A DNA stretch of 7,907 bases. Origin: Calditrichota bacterium (GTDB taxonomy: Bacteria > Calditrichota > Calditrichia > RBG-13-44-9 > J075). The notes beneath the pieces are model-generated. The model was given only the letters and a program-made list of their open reading frames with translations, was not told the origin of the DNA and ran no database searches. The stretch spans positions 1-7,907 of the forward strand of contig JAJRYW010000206.1 in NCBI GenBank assembly GCA_024275555.1. Direction: 5' to 3'. The translations under genes were made by a program, and so were the position numbers. The stretch's first letter is position 1. Each line of letters starts with the position of its first letter. Below are positions 1 to 5,556 of the stretch, in pieces.

Positions 1-83
1 CCTTTCAGGGTTAATGGTGATTTATCAATTTTCCCAGGGCGTTGCCCTGGGCTATAATATTGACGCCCTTTCAGGGCTAACAT
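1..83. repeat. REP-like palindromic intergenic repeat, entering from the left edge
   Basis: The first 83 bases contain a perfect hairpin, CCCAGGGC-GTT-GCCCTGGG at 33-51 (8-bp arms, 3-base loop). A shorter one, GCCCT-TTC-AGGGC, lies at 65-77. The motif CCTTTCAGGG followed by TTAA or CTAA occurs twice, at 1-10 and 68-77, so the element looks like alternating units of about 67 bases that continue beyond the window. It carries no plausible reading frame. Such alternating palindromes are typical of dispersed intergenic repeats. It abuts the broken end of the DUF3368 remnant, so it may mark the deletion or insertion point. The repeat structure is seen directly; its dispersed nature is inferred. Confidence 0.6.
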
Positions 84-132
84 AGCCGCTTGCACAATTC
101 ATGGTGCGCTCTCTCGAGTTTTCGGCCAAACA

Positions 133-222
133 CTATATATCATCGAAAATCCGTTCTAAAATATCTAACTTATTCAATATTGCTAAGGAAATCAGTGGGG
201 AAGAATCCGAAACAATTATCAT
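133..222 (-). pseudogene. 5' remnant of a DUF3368 (PIN-like) toxin gene
   Basis: Reading the minus strand from the ATG at 222-220 gives 29 codons beginning MIIVSDSSPLISLAIL and ending at TAG (135-133). This matches the N-terminus of DUF3368 proteins, PIN-domain nucleases usually around 150-160 residues long that start with a V-S-D-x-S-P-L-I motif holding the first catalytic Asp (Asp6 here). The ATG overlaps the stop of the UPF0175 gene in an ATGA (222-219), the usual translational coupling of this antitoxin-toxin pair. Beyond the stop, none of the three frames continues the PIN fold and the sequence changes to REP-like DNA within about 50 bases. The other acidic residues of the active site are missing, so the product cannot be a nuclease. 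I read it as a truncated, inactive toxin gene. Confidence 0.75.
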
Positions 223-482
223 TTTTCCAATCTTCCTAATTCTGCTTCCAATTCGGATGGATCATAGGAAAGAAAATCAATATTGTTTTTATCTAATTCG
301 ATTAAGAATTCATCTTTTGAAATTCCCGCCAATTCAGCAGCTTTGCCAAATGATAATTTGTGATCTTTAAATAATTGTAAAGCAGTATATAAACGTGCTT
401 GTTGGGTAAACTCAGATATGTTTTGATTTAAAGCAATTAAAATATCTTCCGGTATTTCAAAATGTATCGCCGCTGTTCTCAT
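219..482 (-). CDS. UPF0175 family antitoxin-like protein
   Basis: This 87-residue protein has the UPF0175 layout. An N-terminal strand with an IPEDIL-type motif (about residues 6-16) is followed by a helical region with ALQLFKDHKLSFGKAAELAGIS (split roughly as residues 35-46 and 47-56), which resembles a helix-turn-helix, and by a DEFLIELDKNNID segment. UPF0175 genes commonly precede DUF3368/PIN genes and are taken to be the antitoxin and DNA-binding half of a type II module. Exactly that arrangement is seen here, because the stop overlaps the start of a DUF3368 remnant. AAGGGA lies 6 bases upstream of the ATG, a good ribosome-binding site. The C-terminal ~20 residues (YDPSELEAELGRLEK) are charged and probably bind toxin in an intact pair. 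Its own frame is intact although the toxin is truncated, so it is now an orphan. The gene is AT-rich compared with clpB or fbp, consistent with separate ancestry. The family call is firm; the antitoxin role is inferred. Confidence 0.87.
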   Translation of the reverse strand: MRTAAIHFEIPEDILIALNQNISEFTQQARLYTALQLFKDHKLSFGKAAELAGISKDEFLIELDKNNIDFLSYDPSELEAELGRLEK

Positions 483-603
483 CGTTTATCCCTTGTTTTA
501 TAATATCCGCTTTAATTGTAAGATAACGTTGGTTTTCCAGCAAATTAATTGCCTCTTCCCACTTTTTTATTATGGAAGAAATAATTGAGGGGTGTGTATC
601 CAT
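457..603 (-). CDS. Small hypothetical ORF (48 aa) overlapping the UPF0175 gene start
   Basis: A 48-residue frame runs from ATG at 603-601 (or the adjacent GTG at 606-604, directly after an in-frame TAA) to TGA at 459-457. It begins MDTHPSIISSIIKKWEEAI and ends with the acidic tail NDENSGDTF. The composition looks protein-like: an amphipathic, Lys/Glu-rich helix with Trp15, then a KADIIKQGI segment. Its last 26 bases overlap the start of the UPF0175 gene in another frame, so it would be the first cistron of the module. I do not recognise the family. It could be an accessory peptide of the TA module or the tail of a decayed gene. Only a weak ribosome-binding site (AAG-rich) precedes it, which limits confidence. 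A direct repeat of TATCTTGA lies just upstream at 608-634. Confidence 0.48.
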   Translation of the reverse strand: MDTHPSIISSIIKKWEEAINLLENQRYLTIKADIIKQGINDENSGDTF

Positions 604-607
604 CACT

Positions 608-634
608 TATCTTGACAAATTGTAACTATCTTGA
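608..634. promoter_or_regulatory. Direct repeat TATCTTGA, possible operator of the UPF0175 module
   Basis: TATCTTGA occurs at 608-615 and again at 627-634, identical over 8 bases and 19 bases apart (near two helical turns). It starts 5 bases upstream of the 48-codon ORF, where an autoregulatory antitoxin operator would be expected. On the + strand the same stretch also contains TTGACA (612-617), with TAATGT 17 bases later, but no gene lies downstream in that direction. The repeat is seen directly; the operator function is inferred. Confidence 0.3.
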
Positions 635-677
635 TAATGTTAAATTGAGTAATTGATACAATTGAATCGTCACTTTT

Positions 678-786
678 GTCATTCCCAATCTACCCCGCTC
701 CAACGGAGCCCCGCCACAACGTGGCGCCGTTGGCATTGGGGTTGGCATTGGAGCGGGAGCACTTCACGCCGAAGGCTCAGGGTGAC
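678..786. repeat. Palindromic dispersed-type repeat with nested inverted repeats
   Basis: The stretch is framed by GTCATTCCC (678-686) and GGGTGAC (780-786), imperfect inverted ends. Inside are CCCGCTCCAA (694-703) with its perfect inverse TTGGAGCGGG (748-757), CCAACGG (700-706) with CCGTTGG (727-733), and a hairpin CGCCAC-AAC-GTGGCG (712-726). GTTGGCATTGG occurs twice, 12 bases apart, at 729-739 and 741-751. The block is much more GC-rich than the AT-rich sequence on either side and contains no credible gene. It looks like a miniature, MITE-like or dispersed intergenic repeat. The family is not identified. Confidence 0.55.
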
Positions 787-804
787 TAAGAATAAGTAAA
801 GAAT

Positions 805-888
805 AAACCTCCCATTGGCAAAACTGCGTAACATCAGTTAAGGTGAATTTTTGGTGATTGCGAAGGAGCACCAAAACGGTGGGAGTTT
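805..888. repeat. 84-bp element with terminal and internal inverted repeats
   Basis: AAACCTCCCA (805-814) and TGGGAGTTT (880-888) form near-perfect terminal inverted repeats. Within them TTTTGGTG (849-856) and CACCAAAA (869-876) form an 8-bp stem around a 12-base loop. The right end runs into T6 at 886-891. It may be a MITE-like element. It could also help end transcription, although it is not a compact stem followed directly by T's in either direction. No reading frame is supported. With the preceding repeat it accounts for most of the 317-base gap between the 48-codon ORF and the DUF2442 gene. Confidence 0.45.
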
Positions 889-920
889 TTTCCACTTCTC
901 TTTGTGGCAAATCAATCGAT

Positions 921-1184
921 TTATATCTGCGAAATTTCTTTGGCGTCTTGGGGAGTATGTTTAATCCCTAAGAGACCATCGATAGAAAGATCTTCATCGA
1001 TTAAAGGCCAGTGAATACCATAGCCGGATGGCGATATCTCATATCGATTCCGTTCTACGGGTGAGGCATTTGCTAACTTTTTTGAGATAGCGGAAAATTT
1101 GAATTCATATTGCTTGCCGTCAATTGTTAATTTTAGTGTATCCTCGGTGAAACCAATATCACTTGCTTTATGATATTTTTTCAT
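921..1184 (-). CDS. DUF2442 domain-containing protein (orphan)
   Basis: This 87-residue protein matches the small DUF2442 family. Variable strands at residues 13-32 (DTLKLTIDGKQYEF) precede the diagnostic C-terminal block SPSGYGIHWPLIDEDLSI at about 51-68, with IHWP at 57-60, followed by DGLLG. DUF2442 genes commonly lie next to DUF4160 genes and are suspected parts of TA-like modules, but no biochemical function is established. No DUF4160 partner is visible on either side, so this copy is an orphan. AGGA (minus strand, 1197-1194) sits 9 bases before the ATG, which fixes the start. A TATAAA box on the minus strand (1250-1245) could be its -10 element, but I see no convincing -35. The in-frame sequence upstream of the ATG remains open to a TGA near 1280 without a standard start codon. 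The protein is hydrophilic and probably cytoplasmic. Confidence 0.85.
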   Translation of the reverse strand: MKKYHKASDIGFTEDTLKLTIDGKQYEFKFSAISKKLANASPVERNRYEISPSGYGIHWPLIDEDLSIDGLLGIKHTPQDAKEISQI

Positions 1185-1489
1185 TTCCGGCGTTCCTTTT
1201 GAAATCGGAAAATCATATACAGGATTTTCTCTATTCTGAAAGTATTTATACGAAGGCAGTAAAACAATAATATTTTCTCAACAGCCCACAAATTACCCTC
1301 CGTCCCTTCTATTACCTCGACGGGTTACGAATTCGGAAAGTATGGCAGACTCCCTGCCAGGCCGTTCTTCTTTCTGAGATCGATAAAAGTAAGCTTAAGT
1401 CCCAATTATGCAATAACTTAATGCCGGTTTTAAATGCTGGCATAGTATTTGATTAAAGCAGGGCAGTTGAAAAAGAAAGGAGACATGCT
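1185..1489. other. Divergent intergenic region / clpB leader, no gene seen
   Basis: These 305 bases separate the minus-strand DUF2442 gene from clpB. I see no supported gene. There is a hairpin TGGCAG-ACTCC-CTGCCA at 1343-1359 and another at 1421-1443 (listed separately). I searched by eye for the CIRCE heat-shock operator (TTAGCACTC / GAGTGCTAA), for a HAIR-type operator and for a sigma32-type promoter (CTTGAAA / CCCCAT) and found none, so how clpB is induced is not evident. No clear sigma70 pair stands out either. Confidence 0.5.
1421..1443 (+). promoter_or_regulatory. Hairpin in the clpB leader
   Basis: ATGCCGG (1421-1427) and CTGGCAT (1437-1443) pair over 7 bp with one G-U wobble around a 9-base AT-rich loop, 46 bases upstream of the clpB ATG. 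It could be an operator dyad or a leader RNA stem. No T-run follows, so it is not a terminator. A regulatory function is speculative. Confidence 0.25.
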
Positions 1490-4126
1490 ATGAACATGGA
1501 TAAATTTACTGTCAAAGCACAGGAGGCCCTGGGCGCTGCCCAGCAAAAAGTGATGGAGTTGGAACAGCAGCACCTGGAGCCGGAACATCTGTTGTTGGTG
1601 TTGCTGGAAGACGGCGAGGGGCTGGTTCCCACCGTCCTGAAAAAAGTTGGTGTTGATCCGGATGCGATTCGCACTCAATTGGAGAAGGCTGTCCAAAAAT
1701 TTCCCAGGGTACATGGAGCGCCCGGTCAGGTTTACGCTTCGCCGGCCTTTAACCAGGTGATGACCCTGGCAACAAAGGAAGCTCGCGAGTTGAAGGATGA
1801 ATACGTCTCTACCGAGCATCTGCTGCTGGCGGTGTTCGAGGTGAAGCAGAGCGAGGCGAGCCGGATTCTGCAGACCAGCGGAGTAAAGCGCGACCAGATT
1901 TTGCAGGCGCTGCGGGATATCCGCGGAAATCAGCGGGTGACCGACCAGAATCCCGAAGGCAAATACATGGCCCTGGAGCGCTATGCCCGCGATCTGAACC
2001 AGTTGGCCGCCCAGGGGAAATTAGACCCGGTCATCGGCCGGGACGACGAAATTCGCCGGGTGATGCAGGTGCTCTCCCGCCGCACTAAGAATAACCCGGT
2101 TTTGATCGGCGACCCCGGCGTGGGAAAAACCGCGGTGGTGGAAGGGATTGCCCTGCGGATCGTTAATGGCGATGTGCCGGAATCCCTGAAAGACAAGCGG
2201 ATTGTCGCCCTCGACCTGGGATCTTTGATTGCCGGGGCGAAGTTCCGCGGTGAATTCGAGGAGCGCCTCAAAGCGGTGCTGAAGGAAGTGGTGGAGTCCG
2301 AAGGTGAAATCATCTTGTTTATCGACGAAATCCACACCCTGGTGGGCGCCGGCGCAGCGGAAGGATCGATGGACGCCTCGAACATGCTCAAGCCGGCCCT
2401 GTCGCGCGGCGAAATCCACTGCATCGGGGCAACCACGGTGGACGAGTATCGCAAGTATATCGAAAAAGACGCCGCACTGGAGCGCCGCTTTCAACCGATT
2501 ATGATCGAAGAGCCCAGTGTGGAGGACACCATCTCCATGCTGCGGGGATTGAAGGAAAAATATGAAGTGCATCACGGGGTAAAGATTACCGACGCCGCGA
2601 TTGTGGCGGCGGCGCAAGGATCGCATCGCTACCTGCCCGACCGGCGGCTGCCGGATAAAGCCATCGATCTGATCGACGAAGCGGCGGCGCGCCTGCGGCT
2701 GGAAATCGACTCCATGCCGGAAGAACTGGATGAAATTGAACGGCGCATCAAACAACTGGAAATCGAGCAGGTGGCGCTTCGCAAAGAGAAAGACGATGAA
2801 ACCCGCAAGCGCTCTAAACAGATCGAGGAAGAACTGGCCAATTTGCGCGAGACGCGCAACCAACTGCATGGCCAGTGGCTGATGGAAAAAGAGACCATCC
2901 AGAAAATTCGCCGGACCAAGGCGGAAATTGACCGGCTGCGCAGCGAGATGGAGCGGGCCGAGCGGGAAGGACAGTTGGAGCGCGTGGCGGAGATCAAATA
3001 CGGTCTGATCCCCAGGTATGAAAAGGAAGTGATTGAGTACACCAAGCAGCTTCAGGAAATCCAGAAAGAGCAGCAGATGCTGCGCGAAGAGGTGGATGAA
3101 GAGCAGATCGCCGAAGTGATCTCCCGCTGGACCGGCATCCCGGTCTCGCGGATGTTGGAGAGCGAGCGGGAAAAACTGCTGAAAATTGAGGAGCGGCTGG
3201 CCCAACGTGTGGTGGGGCAGGAAGACGCCGTGCACGTGGTGGCCAACGCTATTCGCCGCTCCCGGGCCGGATTGGCCGACCGCAATCGCCCCATCGGGTC
3301 GTTTATCTTCCTGGGGCCGACCGGGGTCGGGAAGACCGAACTGGCCCGCGCCCTGGCGGAGTTCCTCTTTGACGACGAGAACGCCATGATCCGCATCGAC
3401 ATGTCCGAATACATGGAGCGCCACGCCGTGTCGCGGCTAATCGGCGCCCCTCCCGGTTATGTTGGGTATGATGAAGGCGGGCAGTTGACCGAGGCGGTGC
3501 GTCGCCGGCCTTACTCGGTGGTGCTGCTGGATGAGGTGGAAAAAGCCCACCCGGAAGTGTTTAACATCCTCCTGCAAGTGCTGGAAGACGGGCGTCTGAC
3601 CGACAACAAGGGTCGCCTGGTGAATTTTAAAAATACGATTATTATCATGACCTCGAACATCGGCGCCCCACTGATTTTGGAGCGTTCCCAGGCGATTACC
3701 GAGGAGAACCGCGAACAGATTGCCCGGGAAATTGAAGAGGAAGTGATGAATCTGCTCCGGCAGCAGTTGCGCCCGGAATTCCTGAACCGTATTGACGAGA
3801 TCACCGTTTTCCACAGCCTGAGCAAGAAAGACCTGAAACGCATTGTCGAACTGGAATTGAACCGCTTGCAGAAACAATTGGCCGAACAGCAGATTGAAAT
3901 TGAACTGAGTGAAGCCGCCCGGGATCATGTGGCCGAATTGGGATATGATCCCTCGTTTGGCGCGCGCCCGCTGCGCCGGGTTTTACAGCGCTATGTAATC
4001 GACAAGCTGGCCATAGAAATTTTATCCGGCAATATTCGTCGCGGCCAGCGCGTTTACGTGGACTGGAAAGACGGCCAGGCGGTCTTTACGGCCACAACGG
4101 ATGAACTCGTCGAAGAAGTTGAATAG
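1490..4126 (+). CDS. clpB: ATP-dependent chaperone ClpB (Hsp100 disaggregase)
   Basis: ClpB is a cytoplasmic hexameric AAA+ machine that works with DnaK/DnaJ/GrpE to extract and refold aggregated proteins. All parts are present in 878 residues, near the family norm of about 860. The Clp_N double repeat covers 1-145. NBD1 has Walker A GDPGVGKT (207-214), Walker B ILFIDE (275-280), pore loop KFRG (251-254, Phe in place of the usual Tyr) and paired arginines 332-333. The coiled-coil M domain spans about 405-535 and includes the YGLIP motif (504-508) typical of ClpB rather than ClpA or ClpC. NBD2 has GPTGVGKT (609-616), pore loop GYVGY (656-660), LLDE (679-682), sensor 1 TSN (721-723), FLNRID (765-769 with Arg767) and sensor 2 GARPLRR (824-830). 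AAAGGAG lies 7 bases before the ATG. An internal ATG at codon 160, preceded by GAAGG, could give the short isoform lacking the N-domain. The gene is monocistronic: its own leader precedes it and a strong terminator follows. Confidence 0.99.
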   Translation: MNMDKFTVKAQEALGAAQQKVMELEQQHLEPEHLLLVLLEDGEGLVPTVLKKVGVDPDAIRTQLEKAVQKFPRVHGAPGQVYASPAFNQVMTLATKEARELKDEYVSTEHLLLAVFEVKQSEASRILQTSGVKRDQILQALRDIRGNQRVTDQNPEGKYMALERYARDLNQLAAQGKLDPVIGRDDEIRRVMQVLSRRTKNNPVLIGDPGVGKTAVVEGIALRIVNGDVPESLKDKRIVALDLGSLIAGAKFRGEFEERLKAVLKEVVESEGEIILFIDEIHTLVGAGAAEGSMDASNMLKPALSRGEIHCIGATTVDEYRKYIEKDAALERRFQPIMIEEPSVEDTISMLRGLKEKYEVHHGVKITDAAIVAAAQGSHRYLPDRRLPDKAIDLIDEAAARLRLEIDSMPEELDEIERRIKQLEIEQVALRKEKDDETRKRSKQIEEELANLRETRNQLHGQWLMEKETIQKIRRTKAEIDRLRSEMERAEREGQLERVAEIKYGLIPRYEKEVIEYTKQLQEIQKEQQMLREEVDEEQIAEVISRWTGIPVSRMLESEREKLLKIEERLAQRVVGQEDAVHVVANAIRRSRAGLADRNRPIGSFIFLGPTGVGKTELARALAEFLFDDENAMIRIDMSEYMERHAVSRLIGAPPGYVGYDEGGQLTEAVRRRPYSVVLLDEVEKAHPEVFNILLQVLEDGRLTDNKGRLVNFKNTIIIMTSNIGAPLILERSQAITEENREQIAREIEEEVMNLLRQQLRPEFLNRIDEITVFHSLSKKDLKRIVELELNRLQKQLAEQQIEIELSEAARDHVAELGYDPSFGARPLRRVLQRYVIDKLAIEILSGNIRRGQRVYVDWKDGQAVFTATTDELVEEVE

Positions 4127-4148
4127 ACTTTAAGCAATCCCTCACATG

Positions 4149-4191
4149 CACGGTCAGCCCTTATTTTATAAGGGCTGACCGTGTTTTTTTT
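4149..4191 (+). terminator. Intrinsic terminator of clpB
   Basis: A perfect 16-bp stem, CACGGTCAGCCCTTAT (4149-4164) and its inverse at 4168-4183, encloses a TTT loop and is followed immediately by T8 (4184-4191). It starts 23 bases after the clpB stop. It is a strong Rho-independent terminator and uncouples clpB from fbp. Confidence 0.96.
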
Positions 4192-4216
4192 AAAATAAAC
4201 TCCCGCTATGGAATTT

Positions 4217-4245
4217 TTGCCACATTTTTTTTATATTAATATTGT
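4217..4245 (+). promoter_or_regulatory. Candidate sigma70-type promoter for fbp
   Basis: TTGCCA (4217-4222, 5 of 6 to consensus) is separated by exactly 17 bases from TATTGT (4240-4245, 4 of 6). It lies just after the clpB terminator and would give a leader of about 150 bases before fbp. The leader contains CCGGCC (4298-4303) and GGCCGG (4352-4357), which could pair. The assignment is inferred from consensus only. Confidence 0.4.
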
Positions 4246-4404
4246 TAAAAATATCGCAAGGAAGCGGTTTCCTGTCAGCAAAGGTAATTGCACCATCCCG
4301 GCCTTTTCTTTTTGGATACGCAAACCGTGGTTGTAAACCCCTTCCGAATTTGGCCGGTTTTCTATTTGGGTGATAACATCATTTCTAATAAACATGGAGG
4401 AGCC

Positions 4405-5418
4405 ATGAACAGTTTTGTGATGACCCTGAACCGTCATATTCTTGAGCAGGAGCGGTTGTACCCCCAGGCTACCGGCGCATTTACCAATCTACTGATCGAT
4501 ATTGCCCTGGCCGCAAAAGCGATCTCCCACGAAGTAAATAAAGCCGGTTTGCTGGATATCTTCGGTGCGGTGGGAACCCAGAACGTGTTTGGCGAATCAC
4601 AGCAAAAACTGGATGTTATGGCAAACGACGCCATGATCAAGGCGCTGAATTTCAGCGGAACCCTGTGCACCATGGCCTCGGAAGAGAATGAAGACCTGAT
4701 CCCCATTGCCGAGGAGTTTCCCAAGGGAAAGTACATCTGCTGTTTTGATCCCCTGGACGGTTCTTCAAATATCGATGTCAATGTCAGCATCGGCACTATT
4801 TTCAGCATTTTCCGCCGGGTTACCCACGAGGATCAGCCGGTTTCTTTGCAGGATGTGCTTCAGCCCGGCTACTCCCAGGTCTGCGCCGGGTATGTGATTT
4901 ACGGCTCCAGCACCATGTTGGTCTACACCACCGGCGCCGGCGTTTACGGATTTACTCTCGATCCGGACTACGGCAGTTTTATTCTCTCGCACCCCAAAAT
5001 CAAAATTCCTTCCAAGGGCAAAATTTACAGCGTAAATGAGGGGAATTATTACAAGTGGGATGAAGGGGTGCGCAACTATGTCAACTGGGCCAAGCAGTAC
5101 GGCGGCCCGGACGGCGCCCCGATGACCGGGCGCTATATCGGTTCCCTGGTCGCGGATTTTCATCGCAACTTATTGAAAGGCGGGGTGTTTTTATACCCGG
5201 CGGACAGCAAGAACAAAAACGGCAAGCTGCGCCTGATGTACGAAGCCAATCCGCTGGCGTTTATCGTGGAGCAGGCCGGCGGAAAAGCCAGCAACGGAAC
5301 CCAGCGTATTTTGGATATCCAACCGCAGGAACTTCATCAGCGCACCCCCTTGATCATCGGCAGCAAAGAAGATGTGGAAATTGCCGAGCAGTTTGTCCAG
5401 GGTAAGCGGACGGAGTAG
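4405..5418 (+). CDS. fbp: Fructose-1,6-bisphosphatase, class I
   Basis: This cytosolic enzyme hydrolyses fructose 1,6-bisphosphate to fructose 6-phosphate, the committed step of gluconeogenesis, and needs Mg2+. The 337-residue length fits class I (E. coli Fbp has 332). Metal-site residues are in SEEN (Glu93, Glu94), DPLDGSSN (Asp115, Asp118) and MYE (Glu280). Substrate contacts expected in the family are Arg243 and Tyr244 (GRYIGS), Tyr264 and Lys274. Residues matching the allosteric AMP site are also present: Thr23-Gly24 in ATGAFTNLL, Lys109-Tyr110, and Arg137. AMP inhibition is therefore likely kept. The redox-sensitive cysteine loop of chloroplast enzymes is absent. The frame is open back to 4288, but family length and the GGAGGAG directly upstream favour the ATG at 4405. 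The site-to-start spacing is short (about 2-4 bases). The gene appears to be transcribed alone. No clear terminator follows it. Confidence 0.98.
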   Translation: MNSFVMTLNRHILEQERLYPQATGAFTNLLIDIALAAKAISHEVNKAGLLDIFGAVGTQNVFGESQQKLDVMANDAMIKALNFSGTLCTMASEENEDLIPIAEEFPKGKYICCFDPLDGSSNIDVNVSIGTIFSIFRRVTHEDQPVSLQDVLQPGYSQVCAGYVIYGSSTMLVYTTGAGVYGFTLDPDYGSFILSHPKIKIPSKGKIYSVNEGNYYKWDEGVRNYVNWAKQYGGPDGAPMTGRYIGSLVADFHRNLLKGGVFLYPADSKNKNGKLRLMYEANPLAFIVEQAGGKASNGTQRILDIQPQELHQRTPLIIGSKEDVEIAEQFVQGKRTE

Positions 5419-5508
5419 TGTTTTGGGTATTAATGCCTGTTCTAAGCCTTCGGGCAGTTCCATATATATCCAATCTTTCCACGGAATAGAGTTGCGTACA
5501 AGATTAAT
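5419..5508 (-). other. Possible protein-coding relic antisense in the fbp-TA gap
   Basis: Between the fbp stop and the TA leader, the minus strand is open and reads as protein-like sequence: INLVRNSIPWKDWIYMEL, then PEGLEQALIPKT. The frame continues into the antisense of fbp, where it cannot be authentic, and no good start codon with a ribosome-binding site is present. It may be a fragment of a gene brought in with the TA cassette, or part of a dispersed repeat that happens to stay open. I do not recognise a family. Confidence 0.2.
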
Positions 5509-5548
5509 CCCTCGTAAATTAATTGTAATACATTGTATTATTCGAGGG
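5509..5548 (+). promoter_or_regulatory. Nested palindrome over the antitoxin leader (operator / RBS hairpin)
   Basis: A perfect dyad TAATAC-ATT-GTATTA (5526-5540) lies 17 bases before the antitoxin ATG. It is enclosed by a second inverted repeat, CCCTCG (5509-5514) and CGAGGG (5543-5548). The dyad fits an operator for a ribbon-helix-helix antitoxin, and a -10-like TATTAT (5536-5541) lies within it, though no convincing -35 is seen. The outer right arm contains the GAGGG ribosome-binding site (5544-5548), so in RNA the outer pairing would mask it. The inverted repeats are seen directly; both regulatory roles are inferred. Confidence 0.55.
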
Positions 5549-5556
5549 AAAATTCG

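Noticed and set aside
1..83. Possible CRISPR repeat at the left edge
   Set aside because: The palindromes alternate between two different motifs and are not identical repeats with uniform unique spacers; no cas gene is present.
612..640. Plus-strand promoter TTGACA-N17-TAATGT
   Set aside because: Only 3 of 6 bases match at -10 and no gene lies downstream in that direction before the minus-strand DUF2442 gene. The direct repeat over it is a more economical explanation.
1185..1280. In-frame upstream extension of the DUF2442 gene (protein-like YKYFQNRENPVYDFP)
   Set aside because: No ATG, GTG or TTG is available in frame, and the ATG at 1184 has a well-placed AGGA and gives the normal family length.
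1430..1819. 129-codon minus-strand frame across the clpB start
   Set aside because: It is antisense to the conserved Clp_N domain and its sequence has no family features.
2021..3424. 467-codon open frame antisense to clpB
   Set aside because: The frame lies wholly inside a fully conserved gene. Its translation is low-complexity (His/Gln/Phe-rich) with no domain, as expected from the strong third-position GC bias of clpB.
4288..4404. In-frame N-terminal extension of fbp
   Set aside because: The frame is open, but the extension has no FBPase similarity, would begin with TTG and would exceed the family length; GGAGGAG directly precedes the ATG at 4405.
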